A stretch of 64,000 nucleotides of DNA from Alphaproteobacteria bacterium. GTDB lineage: Bacteria; Pseudomonadota; Alphaproteobacteria; Rickettsiales; JADKJE01. This document shows positions 25,807 through 35,592 of the stretch, in pieces. The stretch's first letter is position 1. Each line of letters starts with the position of its first letter. The DNA is taken from NCBI GenBank assembly GCA_016722515.1, contig JADKJE010000003.1, forward strand, positions 372,001 to 436,000. Reading direction: 5' to 3'. The translations under genes and the position numbers were made by a program. The notes below the pieces were generated by a model, which ran no database searches, had not been told where the DNA came from, and saw only the letters and a list, made by a program, of their open reading frames with translations.

Positions 25807-26610
25807 TTAAAGTGAATGTTGTTTATCTTTGGGTGATGCAGTTGTATCCGTATTTTTAGAAGGAAGCGAACGAAATATCCAATCCGTCCAAGCAGGAGGT
25901 AAACTACTGAGGAACCATATAATCATATACAGTGGGTACGGAAACGCCAGGCGCGATTTATTACATGCCAGTCCCTTTATAATGGTGGTTGCTGCCTTTT
26001 CAACCGGAACAAGAAAGGGCATGGGAAATTCATTCACATCGGTCATGGGAGTCTTGATATAGCCTGGAGTAATCACAGTCACGCCTACGTTGTCTTTGCT
26101 TAACCACCCTCTTAACGCTTCGCCATAGACTTTGACTGCGGCTTTGCTGGCAGAATACGCGGGAGCGCTTGGTAAGCCCCTGTATCCGGAAAGGGAGCTG
26201 ATGATACCTATCTGCCCTCGCTTGCGCTGCTGCATGCGAGGAATAAGCGGGTGAATGGTGTGCATCAGGCCTAAGACGTTGGTGTGAAAGATACGCTTGA
26301 CCTGGGATTCATCCTCGCCAAATTGTCCGCTGCCAGCAGAAATACCAGCATTGGCAATCACCGTATCAATTGTGAATTGTGTGTCCATCGTGCATATCCA
26401 ATCTTCGAGGGCAGCTTCGTCGCATACATCAATAATCTTAAACTCAACGTTTGCACCTTGTGCCCGGCATCGATCCATGATAGGCTCTAAACGTTCGATA
26501 TTTCGGGCTGTCAGCAGTAATGTTACCCCCGGTTTTGCGTATTGTATGGCAAGCTCTGCCCCCAATCCGCTACTGGCTCCGGTGATGAGAATAACCTTAG
26601 GATTTTTCAT
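25807..26610 (-). CDS. Short-chain dehydrogenase/reductase
   Basis: Rossmann motif TGASSGLG at 10-17, NAG near 90, and catalytic YSASK near 154 with a Ser about 13 residues before it. The family uses NAD(P)H; the substrate is unknown. The C-terminal ~40 residues contain a hydrophobic segment (YPLYMIIWFLSSLPPAW), which may anchor it to the membrane as in DltE-like or YdfG-related SDRs. It lies 17 bp upstream of the phosphohexomutase gene, so they probably form an operon. Confidence 0.9.
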   Translation of the reverse strand: MKNPKVILITGASSGLGAELAIQYAKPGVTLLLTARNIERLEPIMDRCRAQGANVEFKIIDVCDEAALEDWICTMDTQFTIDTVIANAGISAGSGQFGEDESQVKRIFHTNVLGLMHTIHPLIPRMQQRKRGQIGIISSLSGYRGLPSAPAYSASKAAVKVYGEALRGWLSKDNVGVTVITPGYIKTPMTDVNEFPMPFLVPVEKAATTIIKGLACNKSRLAFPYPLYMIIWFLSSLPPAWTDWIFRSLPSKNTDTTASPKDKQHSL

Positions 26611-26644
26611 GGATGAATAATTCCGTTATAAGTTCATTTGCTGG

Positions 26645-26672
26645 TTGACAAACCTAGCGATATCGTTATGAT
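26645..26672 (+). promoter_or_regulatory. Probable rpsD promoter
   Basis: TTGACA at 26645-26650 and TATGAT at 26667-26672, spacer 16 bp, about 54 bp upstream of the rpsD start. Confidence 0.65.
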
Positions 26673-26725
26673 ATGCAAGCTCAAATTTTATGAATAGTAT
26701 AATTCAACATAAGTAAGGAATTCTT

Positions 26726-27349
26726 GTGGCAGTAACAAAAATTAAACGTAAGCAACGTAAATTCAGGCTTTCTCGCCGTATCGGCCAACCTCTTTGGGGT
26801 CAAGCAAAAGATCCATCTAACGACCGTAATTATGGTCCAGGTCAACATGGTGTACGCCGTGGCGTATTATCAGGTTACGGAGAGCAGCTTCGCGCCATGC
26901 AGAAATTTAAAATCTATTATGGTTTAAAAGAAAAAGCACTTAGCCGTCTTTATAAAATGGCTGTGCGTCTGAAAGGAGACTCTTCTGAGCATCTAATCGG
27001 GCTGTTAGAAACCCGTTTGGCTTCGTTCGTGTATCGTTCTAAACTGGCTCCTACTATTTTCTCGGCAAATCAGTTTGTGGTTCACAAGCATGTTAAAGTG
27101 AATGGCCGCATCTGTAACTGCCCTAGCCGTTTGCTTAAAGTAGGCGATAAAGTAGAGCTGGTGACCAAAGCGCATCAGATTCCTGCCGTTATCCAGGCAA
27201 TTGCTGATAACAGCCGCGATGTACCAGAATATATCCGCGTTGATCATGGCCATTTTGCTGCTGAACTTGTCAGCGTACCTCATCTGGATGATGTTCCTTA
27301 CCCGGTGGTTATGCAACCGAACCTGGTGGTAGAGTATTATTCTCAGTAG
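26726..27349 (+). CDS. rpsD: 30S ribosomal protein S4
   Basis: This is full-length S4 (207 aa): RRIGQPLW near the N-terminus, NYGPGQHG around 35, and an S4 RNA-binding domain with RLASFVYRS and HVKVNGRICN. S4 binds 16S rRNA early in 30S assembly. The start is a GTG with AAGGAA upstream. As in other Alphaproteobacteria it is a single gene away from the alpha operon. A terminator follows. Confidence 0.97.
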   Translation: MAVTKIKRKQRKFRLSRRIGQPLWGQAKDPSNDRNYGPGQHGVRRGVLSGYGEQLRAMQKFKIYYGLKEKALSRLYKMAVRLKGDSSEHLIGLLETRLASFVYRSKLAPTIFSANQFVVHKHVKVNGRICNCPSRLLKVGDKVELVTKAHQIPAVIQAIADNSRDVPEYIRVDHGHFAAELVSVPHLDDVPYPVVMQPNLVVEYYSQ

Positions 27350-27373
27350 GTTATTTAATTTTACTTTTAAAAA

Positions 27374-27401
27374 AGCCTGCCTTCGGGTAGGCTTTTTTTT
27401 T
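27374..27401 (+). terminator. Intrinsic terminator after rpsD
   Basis: GCCTGCC (27375-27381), loop TTCG, GGTAGGC (27386-27392), followed by a run of T. Confidence 0.9.
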
Positions 27402-27431
27402 AGATAAAACTTAGTCAGGTTGAGTCGCCCT

Positions 27432-28067
27432 ATGTTAACCCCCTCTTTGCATCGCCGTGGTTTTATGTGTGTCTTATCTTCGCCATCTGGTGCGGGGAAA
27501 ACCACGTTATCCAAACTTCTACTTCAGCAGGATGATCATCTGGAAATGTCGGTTTCGGCCACGACTCGTACCATGCGTCCTGGTGAAGAAAACGGCACCG
27601 ATTATTATTTTATCAGCCAGGAAGAGTTTATTAAAAAACGTGAAGCGGGTGATTTTTTAGAATATGCCGAAGTGTTTGGTCATCATTATGGTACCCCCAA
27701 AGATAAAGTAGCGGCGGTGATTAAAGATGGCCGTGATATTTTATTTGATATAGACTGGCAGGGAACATTGCAGCTTGCTACCCAGGCACCGGAGGATGTT
27801 GTAAGTATCTTCATCCTGCCCCCGTCTCTTAAAGAATTAGAACGCCGCCTGCACTATCGTGCCCAGGATAATGAAGCGATTATTCAAACACGGATGAGCA
27901 AGGCAGCCAGTGAAATAAGCCACTGGAATAGTTATGATTATGTGTTGGTCAATAAGGACCTTGACGAAACCCTGCATTTAATCCAGGTGATTATCCAGGC
28001 AGAGCGCGTTAAGCGCAAACGGCAACAGGGGCTTACGGATTTTGTGCAGAAATTGCTGAATTCCTAG
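27432..28067 (+). CDS. gmk: Guanylate kinase
   Basis: P-loop SSPSGAGKTTL near the N-terminus, SATTRTMRPGEENGTDYYF for GMP binding, and DIDWQG further on are diagnostic. It phosphorylates GMP to GDP. I take the ATG at 27432 rather than an in-frame TTG 12 bp earlier. The length (211 aa) is normal. The stop codon TAG lies at the left edge of the following intergenic repeat. Confidence 0.95.
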   Translation: MLTPSLHRRGFMCVLSSPSGAGKTTLSKLLLQQDDHLEMSVSATTRTMRPGEENGTDYYFISQEEFIKKREAGDFLEYAEVFGHHYGTPKDKVAAVIKDGRDILFDIDWQGTLQLATQAPEDVVSIFILPPSLKELERRLHYRAQDNEAIIQTRMSKAASEISHWNSYDYVLVNKDLDETLHLIQVIIQAERVKRKRQQGLTDFVQKLLNS

Positions 28068-28354
28068 AGCGTAAGTATAAGTTTTAAGAAGTGTTGTTAA
28101 GCGTGCTGTTGGATCCCCAGCCCAAGTGGACTGAGGATAATGACGGCGTTTGTAGGACATGAATACAGGCGTTATCAGGCTATTTTTATGTCTCAATTTA
28201 TTTTCTTAGTGTCTAAGTCAGAAGCCTGAAGGGTGGATGTATCCACGCTATCTAAAAACTCTTTTCGTTACCTTAAACTTCTCCCTTCGCATCCTTGCTT
28301 TTTTCCTAAAATCATTTAAAATCAGCCTTCATTTATTCATAAGGTTATCCTATT
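28068..28354. repeat. Intergenic repeat-like sequence
   Basis: Around 28107-28145 the sequence GCTGTTGGATCCCCAGCCC followed by AAGTGGACTGAGGATAATGACG resembles the degenerate GGATCCCCxG...GGATGACG palindromes scattered between alphaproteobacterial genes. A core of the same type (GTGCTGGAT) occurs in the repeats at 41.0 and 63.4 kb. No gene is seen in the rest, which must hold the leuD promoter. Confidence 0.4.
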
Positions 28355-28978
28355 ATGCAGGCTTTTACCACCCATTCGGGGATTGCGGCCCCTTTACCGT
28401 TGGTTAATATCGACACGGATATGTTAATTTCTAAAGAGCACTTAAAAACCATTAAGCGCACAGGTCTTGGTATTCATTTATTTGGTGAAATGCGCTACCT
28501 GGACAATGGTGACGAAAATCCAAATTTTGTGTTGAATCAAGATGCATTCCGTAAAGCCAGCATCCTGGTGGCTGGTGATAATTTTGGATGTGGTTCCAGC
28601 CGTGAGCATGCGCCGTGGGCTTTGCTTGACTTTGGCATACGTTCTATTATTGCTCCAAGCTTTGCTGATATTTTTTATAATAATTGCTTCAAAAACGGTA
28701 TCCTGCCGATTGCTTTGCCAGAAGCAAATGTCAAAGAATTGATGCACGATAGCACCGCCCATCCTGGCAACTATTTTACCATTGATTTGGATAAACAAAC
28801 GGTGATCAGCCCCAGCGGCAAATCGTTTTCATTCGATATCGATGCGTTTCGTAAACATTGCCTGATTAATGGCCTTGATGATATTGGACTTACCTTGCAG
28901 AAAGCAGATGAAATTAATGCGTATGAAGCTAAATACAGCCAGATCAGCCCATGGTTGTTTAACTCTGAATCGAAATAA
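28355..28978 (+). CDS. leuD: 3-isopropylmalate dehydratase small subunit
   Basis: NIDTDMLISKEHLKTI near the start and FGCGSSREHAPWAL around residue 77 are LeuD signatures. With the Fe-S subunit LeuC it isomerises 2- to 3-isopropylmalate in leucine synthesis. LeuC is not in the window, so the genes are split. Length (207 aa) is usual. leuB follows 11 bp downstream, so the two form an operon. Confidence 0.95.
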   Translation: MQAFTTHSGIAAPLPLVNIDTDMLISKEHLKTIKRTGLGIHLFGEMRYLDNGDENPNFVLNQDAFRKASILVAGDNFGCGSSREHAPWALLDFGIRSIIAPSFADIFYNNCFKNGILPIALPEANVKELMHDSTAHPGNYFTIDLDKQTVISPSGKSFSFDIDAFRKHCLINGLDDIGLTLQKADEINAYEAKYSQISPWLFNSESK

Positions 28979-28989
28979 GGATCTCTCAC

Positions 28990-30087
28990 ATGGCTCGTAA
29001 ATCAATTTTTATCTTAAGCGGCGATGGTATTGGTCCCGAAGTCACAGCTCAGGCAATCAAGATACTCGACTGGTTCAGCAGTCACGGCAATGTCTCTTTT
29101 GATATCAGCCACGGCCTGATCGGCGGTGCGGCCATTGATGCCACAGGGACTCCCCTGCCCGATGCCACATTGGAGCAGGCTCTAGCTGCCGATTCTGTGT
29201 TGCTCGGTGCTGTTGGTGGTCCTAAATGGGACACGATTGAACGCAGTATCCGCCCTGAGCGAGGCCTACTGGGTATTCGCAAAGGCATGGGATTATTTGC
29301 CAATTTGCGCCCTGCTGTGGTATTTGAAGAATTAGCAGATGCTTCAACGTTAAAACATGACGTCGTCGCCGGGTTGGATATCATGATCGTGCGTGAACTT
29401 ACCGGTGATGTCTATTTTGGCCAGCCACGCGGCATTCAGACCGCACCTGATGGATCAAGAGTTGGTATTAACACGATGATTTATCATGATTATGAAGTGC
29501 AACGCATTGCCAAAGTTGCTTTTGAGCTTGCACGTAAACGTAAGAACAACGTGTGCTCTGTAGACAAAGCGAACGTATTGGAATCAACCGAAATGTGGCG
29601 ACAGGAAGTTCAGAAACTTCATGATTTGGAGTATACCGATATTCATCTATCACACATGTATGTCGATAATGCCGCCATGCAATTAGTGCGCAACCCTAAA
29701 CAATTTGATGTGATTGTTACCGGCAATATCTTCGGCGATATACTTTCCGACTGCGCAGCAATGCTTACCGGGTCTCTGGGAATGCTGCCTTCGGCATCAC
29801 TGGGAGCCAGACAGGGCGATAAGCAACCGTCGCTTTACGAACCGGTTCATGGCAGCGCTCCAGATATAGCAGGTAAGGATATGGCCAATCCCATTGCTAC
29901 CATTTTAAGCCTAAGCATGATGCTGCGTTATTCCTTTGATATGACCAACGAAGCCGATAAACTAGAAGCAGCGGTTAAAAAGGTACTTTCGCAAGGTTTA
30001 CGCACGGGTGACATTATGCAGCCGGGCATGGAGAAAATTGGTACCAATGCGATGGGTAACGCAATCCTAAAAGCACTTAACGACTAG
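28990..30087 (+). CDS. leuB: 3-isopropylmalate dehydrogenase
   Basis: GDGIGPEV at the N-terminus, LLGAVGGPKWD near 71, RELTGDVYFG near 136 and the NIFGDILSD metal/NAD segment identify LeuB. It oxidises and decarboxylates 3-isopropylmalate with NAD+, the third committed step to leucine. The 365-aa length is typical. Ribosome-binding site AAGGA precedes the ATG. Confidence 0.96.
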   Translation: MARKSIFILSGDGIGPEVTAQAIKILDWFSSHGNVSFDISHGLIGGAAIDATGTPLPDATLEQALAADSVLLGAVGGPKWDTIERSIRPERGLLGIRKGMGLFANLRPAVVFEELADASTLKHDVVAGLDIMIVRELTGDVYFGQPRGIQTAPDGSRVGINTMIYHDYEVQRIAKVAFELARKRKNNVCSVDKANVLESTEMWRQEVQKLHDLEYTDIHLSHMYVDNAAMQLVRNPKQFDVIVTGNIFGDILSDCAAMLTGSLGMLPSASLGARQGDKQPSLYEPVHGSAPDIAGKDMANPIATILSLSMMLRYSFDMTNEADKLEAAVKKVLSQGLRTGDIMQPGMEKIGTNAMGNAILKALND

Positions 30088-30147
30088 CTTCTTTTTGCTT
30101 TACATTCGGTTGTGTTGGTTTATAACAAATAGAAAGAGGAGTGAATT

Positions 30148-30483
30148 ATGACATACGTAGTAACTGATGCCTGCATCCGCTGCAAATACACTGATTGCGT
30201 GTCTGTCTGCCCGGTAGATTGTTTTTATGAGGGCGAAAACATGTTGGTTATTAACCCAGATGAATGTATTGATTGCGGAGTTTGCGAACCTGAATGCCCT
30301 ATCGATGCCATTAAAACAGATGATGTTGCTGGTATTGAATGGCTGGAGCTTAATCGTGAATATTCACAAAAATGGCCTAATATTTCAACTCAAAAAGAAC
30401 CAATGGAAGGGGCAGATGAGGCGAGTAAAGAACAAGATAAAAAAGCAAAATATTTTAACCCTCAAGCTGGATCCGGCAATTAA
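30148..30483 (+). CDS. fdxA: FdxA-type ferredoxin (7Fe-8S)
   Basis: Cys pattern CIRCKYTDCVSVCPVDCF and CIDCGVCEPECPIDAI gives one [3Fe-4S] and one [4Fe-4S] cluster. The extended C-terminal tail after the second motif is typical of the FdxA group. It is a soluble electron carrier; partners are unknown. A good RBS (GAGGAG) precedes the ATG. AT-rich DNA follows. Confidence 0.93.
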   Translation: MTYVVTDACIRCKYTDCVSVCPVDCFYEGENMLVINPDECIDCGVCEPECPIDAIKTDDVAGIEWLELNREYSQKWPNISTQKEPMEGADEASKEQDKKAKYFNPQAGSGN

Positions 30484-30604
30484 TTCGAACATTTTTCATA
30501 CAATAGCCAAGTAATAGTTAAGCGAAGTTAATAATTGAATTTATTTACTTTTTGTTAATATTATGCTATAATAATGGGCATAAATAAGAAATGTGAGAGG
30601 AAAT

Positions 30605-31075
30605 ATGCAAAGTTTGGGTTCACTGTATCAAAAATCATTACGCTCGTTAGCGGTTGGGGCTTTTACCTTCATGGTTCCTGCTCAATCCATGGCTACGCCA
30701 TGTGCTACATCTACCGAAAAAGAAGCCATGGATTTTAGAGCGATGCAGAGCATGCTAATGGTTGCGGCACTTTCTTGTCACCAGCAATCGCATTATAACA
30801 ACTTTGTTTCTCATAATAAATCAGAACTGGTTGAAAATGCCAACGTCTTAAAATCGTATTTTCACCGTGTCTATGGCAGAGGTGCTAACGATAAAATGAA
30901 CAGCTTTATTACTACGCTTGCCAATGAAGCTTCTAAACGAAGCCTTTCAAGCTCATCGGAATCCTACTGCATGCAAACAGAGCGTGTGTTTAGCCAAGTG
31001 TTAGAAGATCGCTCTGCAAAGCTTTCGAAAGCGAATGATTATGCGACGTTACATGGTGTACAGGCATGCCGCTAA
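30605..31075 (+). CDS. Hypothetical secreted protein (156 aa)
   Basis: The ATG at 30605 is preceded by GAGAGGAA; the frame reaches further upstream but without another good start. A signal peptide (LRSLAVGAFTFMVPAQSMA) is followed by a helical region with four Cys (APCAT, LSCHQ, YCMQT, ACR), which could form two disulfides in the periplasm. No family recognised. The stop overlaps the ygfZ start by 10 bp, so translation is coupled. Confidence 0.6.
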   Translation: MQSLGSLYQKSLRSLAVGAFTFMVPAQSMATPCATSTEKEAMDFRAMQSMLMVAALSCHQQSHYNNFVSHNKSELVENANVLKSYFHRVYGRGANDKMNSFITTLANEASKRSLSSSSESYCMQTERVFSQVLEDRSAKLSKANDYATLHGVQACR

Positions 31076-31923
31076 ACGATGGTTCATTTATTGTCTTAAA
31101 TGATCGATCTGTTATAGCCATTTCCGGTACTGATGCCCCTCAGTTTCTTCAGGGTATTATCACCAACGATATTCATAAAGTATCGCCAACTCAAACCATC
31201 TACGCGGCGTTTTTAACGCCGCAGGGAAAATTTCTTGCTGATTTTTTTATTCTCAAGCATCAGCAGGGTTTTTTAGTTGATATCCATCATTCATTGGTTA
31301 CTTCACTGATTAAACGCTTCACTATGTATAGGCTGCGCGCCAATGTGGTGATAGAGGATGTCTCCAGCCAATATAAGGTTCTATGTCTGCCTGGAACGGT
31401 TTTGTCAGACCTTAAGCAGCAGCATTTAGGATTTACGACCACGCTGCCTGTTTCCCACGCGATTGCCTATATTGATCCCAGGGATGCTCGGTTAGGCACG
31501 CGGGTGATGGTTTGCGAAGCACTTCTGCCCCCCCTTATGGATGGGTCTAATGCAGACGAATATGACCAGCTGCGCATTTCCCTAAAAATTCCCGAAGGCG
31601 TCAAAGACATTATCCCCGAAACTTCCTTTCCCCTGGATTATGGACTTAAAGAATTGCATGCCATTGATTTTAAGAAAGGGTGTTATGTGGGGCAAGAGGT
31701 TACGGCGCGGACGGAATATAAGGGAAAGGTCAAAAAACATATTGTCGCAATCACCGGAGAAGCCTCCCTTCCGGCTGTAGGCGAGGTGATTTTAGATGAG
31801 GCTGTGCCCATTGGGGTGATGGGGTCTTCGTATGGAAAGGACGGATTGGCTTTAGTTAAAGAAGAAAATAGTCTTACTCAAGCAGTGACACATGCGGGCC
31901 AAAAACTCTCGATTAACTCGTGA
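31066..31923 (+). CDS. ygfZ: YgfZ/GcvT-like folate-binding protein
   Basis: The conserved KGCYVGQEVTAR (K-G-C-[FY]-x-G-Q-E) and the N-terminal DAPQFLQGIITNDI segment identify YgfZ (COG0354). It binds tetrahydrofolate and supports Fe-S cluster assembly and repair; its homologue is mitochondrial Iba57. Length (285 aa) is normal. Its nearness to fdxA fits an Fe-S theme. A 53-bp repeat follows 17 bp after the stop. Confidence 0.92.
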   Translation: MPLNDGSFIVLNDRSVIAISGTDAPQFLQGIITNDIHKVSPTQTIYAAFLTPQGKFLADFFILKHQQGFLVDIHHSLVTSLIKRFTMYRLRANVVIEDVSSQYKVLCLPGTVLSDLKQQHLGFTTTLPVSHAIAYIDPRDARLGTRVMVCEALLPPLMDGSNADEYDQLRISLKIPEGVKDIIPETSFPLDYGLKELHAIDFKKGCYVGQEVTARTEYKGKVKKHIVAITGEASLPAVGEVILDEAVPIGVMGSSYGKDGLALVKEENSLTQAVTHAGQKLSINS

Positions 31924-31940
31924 TTCCCTATCTCCCCACG

Positions 31941-31993
31941 CCCCCAGAAAAACCGTGCCTATTCCCTCCTTGTCTTACATTTTAGGCTTCCTA
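31941..31993. repeat. 53-bp direct repeat, copy 1
   Basis: The 53 bases starting CCCCCAGAAAAACCGTGCCT and ending AGGCTTCCTA are identical to 37069-37121. The two copies bound a 5.1-kb accessory island. Confidence 0.85.
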
Positions 31994-32007
31994 GGCTTGT
32001 TCTAAAA

Positions 32008-32858
32008 TGAAGTGCAACACCTTATGATGTTTGTTGTCAAAACAGATAATCAAAAAGATGTTGCGTATGAAAAGATATAACCATTTAAGTTATGATGAAA
32101 GAGTAAAGATATCTTAGCTGAAGCAATCTGCCGTCCAGTGTGTACCGTTTATCGGGAGCTAAAGCGCAATGAAGCCCCTCCGGGTCAATATTGGCCGGAT
32201 ACGGCGCATCGCCTGGCAGCTGGCCGCCGTTGCCGTCAAGCACGACTCGACAAGGATATCAAGCTCCAGGAATGTGTTATGGAACACATGCAGAACCATT
32301 TCTGGACACCTGAGCAAATCGCCGGGTATCTTAAGCATGGTCAAACTGAACTAAAATCCATTTGTCACGAAACCATCTACCACTGGATTTATCAGGGTTC
32401 CAGACGAAAAGAAAAAATCTGGAAGTTCCTGCCACGGCATAAAGCAAAGCGGGGACTAAGGAAATCTAAAGGCGCTGGTGCTTCACGTATACCAAACAGA
32501 GTCTCTATCCATTGACGTTGCAAACGCAATCCTTAACCTGCTAACCAAAATACCTCAAAAAGCACGCAAGTCGTTGACTTTGGATAATGGTGGTGAATTT
32601 ACCCGTCACCAGTTATGGGGTAAAGCACTGGACATCAAAACCTTCTTCTGCGACCCATATGCATCATGGCAAAGGGCGACGTCGAGAATACCAATGGAAG
32701 ACTGCGAAGAGACTTACCCAGAAAACGAACATTCACACATACAACAAGGAGGATTTCAATGAGACCATTGATAACTATAACCTAACACCACGCAAAAAAC
32801 TCAATTGGATAACTCCTCATGAGGCATTCCTAAAAAAATGTCAGAGGTTTGCACTTCA
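32008..32858 (+). mobile_element. Decayed IS30-family element
   Basis: Ends TGAAGTGCAAC (32008) and GTTTGCACTTCA (to 32858) form an inverted repeat. In between are IS30-type transposase pieces: MKRYNHLSYDERVKIS, then (after a stop) VYRELKRNEAPPG, WTPEQIAGYLKHG and CHETIYHWIYQGSR. Further pieces in other frames are LTLDNGGEFTRHQ with the second Asp, and NLTPRKKLNWITPHEAF. The central part with the first catalytic Asp is deleted and several frameshifts are present, so it cannot move by itself. Confidence 0.8.
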
Positions 32859-33003
32859 AACGTGAATGTGGCGTTGACTAACAAACACTTCAAGAAGATG
32901 TTTAACTTCACTTTAGAACATGCCCATCTTTTAGTAAAAACAATATATTACTATAATTAATTAAATAATTATGATATAATATATTTATGTAGATACTAGT
33001 AAG

Positions 33004-34217
33004 GTGGCTATAAAGTATATGAATAAAAAGAAAAAAGATTCCGATTCCATTAAATTCCGCTCTTCATTCATGAAAAAATACATGAATAAACACAGAGGAA
33101 ATCAAGAAGAGAGCCAAGCAATCGATAAAGCATTAACTAAAGCCATAAAATTAATGGATACGAATAACTATACCAAGCGTGCCCAAGGTCGGCGCATCAT
33201 GCTTGACGCCCTTGCTTTAGCTAAAGACACAGATGAGACAAAAATGAAACATGTGTTATCCACCATCAAACGCCATTTCATCGAAGACAAGAGTGACGGG
33301 AAAAAGAAGTACAGCCCCAATGATCTTGACTACGACCGCAATAGAATCTTGATGAAATTTTCATCACGGATGGGAGAGATTTTAGGCGATAAATGGAATC
33401 CAAAACTTAATAAAACCAATACACTTGTAAGATCCCTTAAGGATAAGTTTGGGTTTAAAAGAAGTAGTGAATATACCGCTAACAAGGAAGCTTTTTCAAC
33501 AAATCTAAAAAATTTCCTTTCAAATGAAAATCACAATAATTCATTAGAAAAAGGTAATAAAGTTGATGAGATTCAGCCACGGTACTTTTCTCAGCGCATG
33601 TCTGTATCCGTTTATCTTCAAACGCAGCCTCCCTCACTAGTAAAAAACACGAATCGACAAGAAGCTCTTGTTCAAAATATTCCTGTAAATACAGAAGTGC
33701 CATCACAGCAAGTGAATCAACAATTAAGAAATGAATCTTTAGCAATAATTCATTCCGCCTTGAGTAATTTACAGAGTAGTTCACCAAATTCTGAACTAGA
33801 GTATTTAAAAGTTGTTCGATCATTTCAGCAATTTGAGCGTGAGTCTGAAGGCCAGCCTATTCCTACAGAAGTTTACGATCAATTCATCGCAAAAGCTAAC
33901 GATCTTGGAATGATATCCAAAGGGGTCTTAAGCGATCTTTCCGATCAAGCACTAATGGATAATTCAGAAAAAAGTGCATTTCTGCAGGATATCGTCGCTT
34001 ATCATCATGAGAAAATCGCTGTTAAAATCGCACCAGAAGATCAAATACCACCTCTAGGACCAAACTCATTTAAATCACCAATCAAGGATGCTTTTGAGCG
34101 CGATATTAATCAGTTAATAAAAGACAAAGAGACAGCCTATCTAGAATCTATTTTGAACTTCTTCCCTGACGTGCCTCAATCTAATCAAAATGAATTAAGC
34201 CAATCCAACGCTAAAAT
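33004..34217 (+). pseudogene. 5' part of an effector-like gene interrupted by an IS256-family element
   Basis: The frame opens at a GTG (33004) or ATG (33019); a weak AAGGTGG precedes the latter. Residues 1-30 are strongly basic (MNKKKKDSDS). A helical region follows, then a ~125-residue domain (from about SELEYLKVVRSF to AYLESILNF) that occurs again in the 3' part. At 34218 the IS begins; the frame reads 13 codons into it and stops at 34257. Removing the IS and one target copy joins SNAK to IAVNISSDT in frame. No family known. Without the insertion the protein would be about 760 residues. Confidence 0.75.
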
Positions 34218-35592
34218 GAGAAGGTTCACCCAACTGTGTCAGGGCTTAGTTTTTTAGGTCTATGACCACACGGTCTCCAAAGTATATATGCAACTGAGAA
34301 ATGGTCAATGCCCAATTTTGGATGGGATGAGTCCATTTTTCTTTAATGCGTTCTATGGCGCAGAATAGCTGTTTAAACAGTGCATTTTCACTTGTAAATG
34401 CACCCTTGGTTTTCGTGTATTTTCTGACCTGTCGATGAAAGCCCTCAATGGCATTGGTGGTATAAATCATCTTGCGTATTTCAGCGGAATACTTAAAATA
34501 CGCGGACAAATGGTGCCAATTATTATTCCATGATTTGAGGACAGCGGGATATTTTGTCCCCCATTTTTCGTCTAGTTTCAACAGGTTATACTCTGCAGCA
34601 TCTTTGGAAGGTGCCTTATAAACATCCTTTAAATCACCCATAAATTCCTTTTGATCACGACTGGCTACATATTTTAGGGAATTACGAATCTGATGCACAA
34701 TACAGAGTTGGATTTCAGTGTGGAAATAGTGTATTTATGGCTTCAGGAAAACCTTTCAGACCATCGATGCAGGCTATAAGTATGTCCTTTACGCCACGCT
34801 GCCTCAAGTCGTTTAGTACTCCCAACCAAAAGTTTGCCCCTTCACTTTCTGCAGCATAAAAGCCAAGAATCTCCTTATGCCCGTCCTTATCTATGCCCAG
34901 GATATTATAGATGACTTTCGTTTTAACTTCGCCACCCTCACGGGTTTTAAAAAACATCGCATCAAGGAAGACAATCGGGTAAAGCGCTTCCAGTGGTCGA
35001 CTTCGCCATTCCGCAATCAGTGGAATCAACTTGTCAGTTACTGCGCTTATCGTAGCGGGAGAAGCCTCATACGCATACATATCCTTCACGTGACCGGAGA
35101 TTTTCAGCATAGCTCATGCCAAGCCCAAACAACGCCAGGATCTTGCTATCCAATTCATCGGTAAGTACCGTCTGTCGTTTCTTCACAAGCTGGGGATCAA
35201 AGCTCGATTCACGATCGCGGGGAGTCACAAGCTCAAATGTCCCATGCTCGCTACGCATCGTCTTGGTGCTCTTTCCGTTCCTACGGTTTGTGTGGGAAGG
35301 CACTAAAGTAGGTTCGGCATGATAAACCCTTTTATCTCCTTCAACACTCAGATGTGATTCAAGTTCCCCTTCTAAAACCGCCTCCAGGGCTCCCTTGATC
35401 ACAGAGGTCAAAACACCTCCTTCACCCATCAGGGATTTACCAGATCTGATCGACGCGATGATCTCCTGTTGCAATGGGGTTAATTCGGGGACACGGCTTT
35501 TTCTTTTTGTTTGTTTCTTCATAATCAGTTTCTCCTGTTGCGCTGTTATATACAGCTATTGATGAAACTGACACAGTTATTTAAACACTCCC
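34218..35592 (-). mobile_element. IS256-family insertion sequence (1375 bp)
   Basis: It is flanked by the 8-bp direct repeat GCTAAAAT (34210-34217 and 35593-35600). The 25-bp ends match at 18 positions, with AACTGTGTCAG identical. The size, the 8-bp target duplication and the Mutator-type transposase are all typical of IS256. The transposase is broken by two frameshifts, so the copy is probably dead. Confidence 0.92.
34246..35522 (-). pseudogene. IS256-family (Mutator) transposase, frameshifted
   Basis: Three frames together make one ~420-aa transposase. The first (35522 to ~35100) contains TPLQQEIIASIRSGK and VTPRDRESSFDPQLVKKRQ. The second (35110-34715) has the first Asp in IVFLDAMFFKTRE and the second in IACIDGLKGFPEAI. 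The third (34698-34246) has the Glu in NAIEGFHRQVRK. One extra A near 35100 and one missing base near 34715 break the frame. It belongs to the DDE type. Confidence 0.9.
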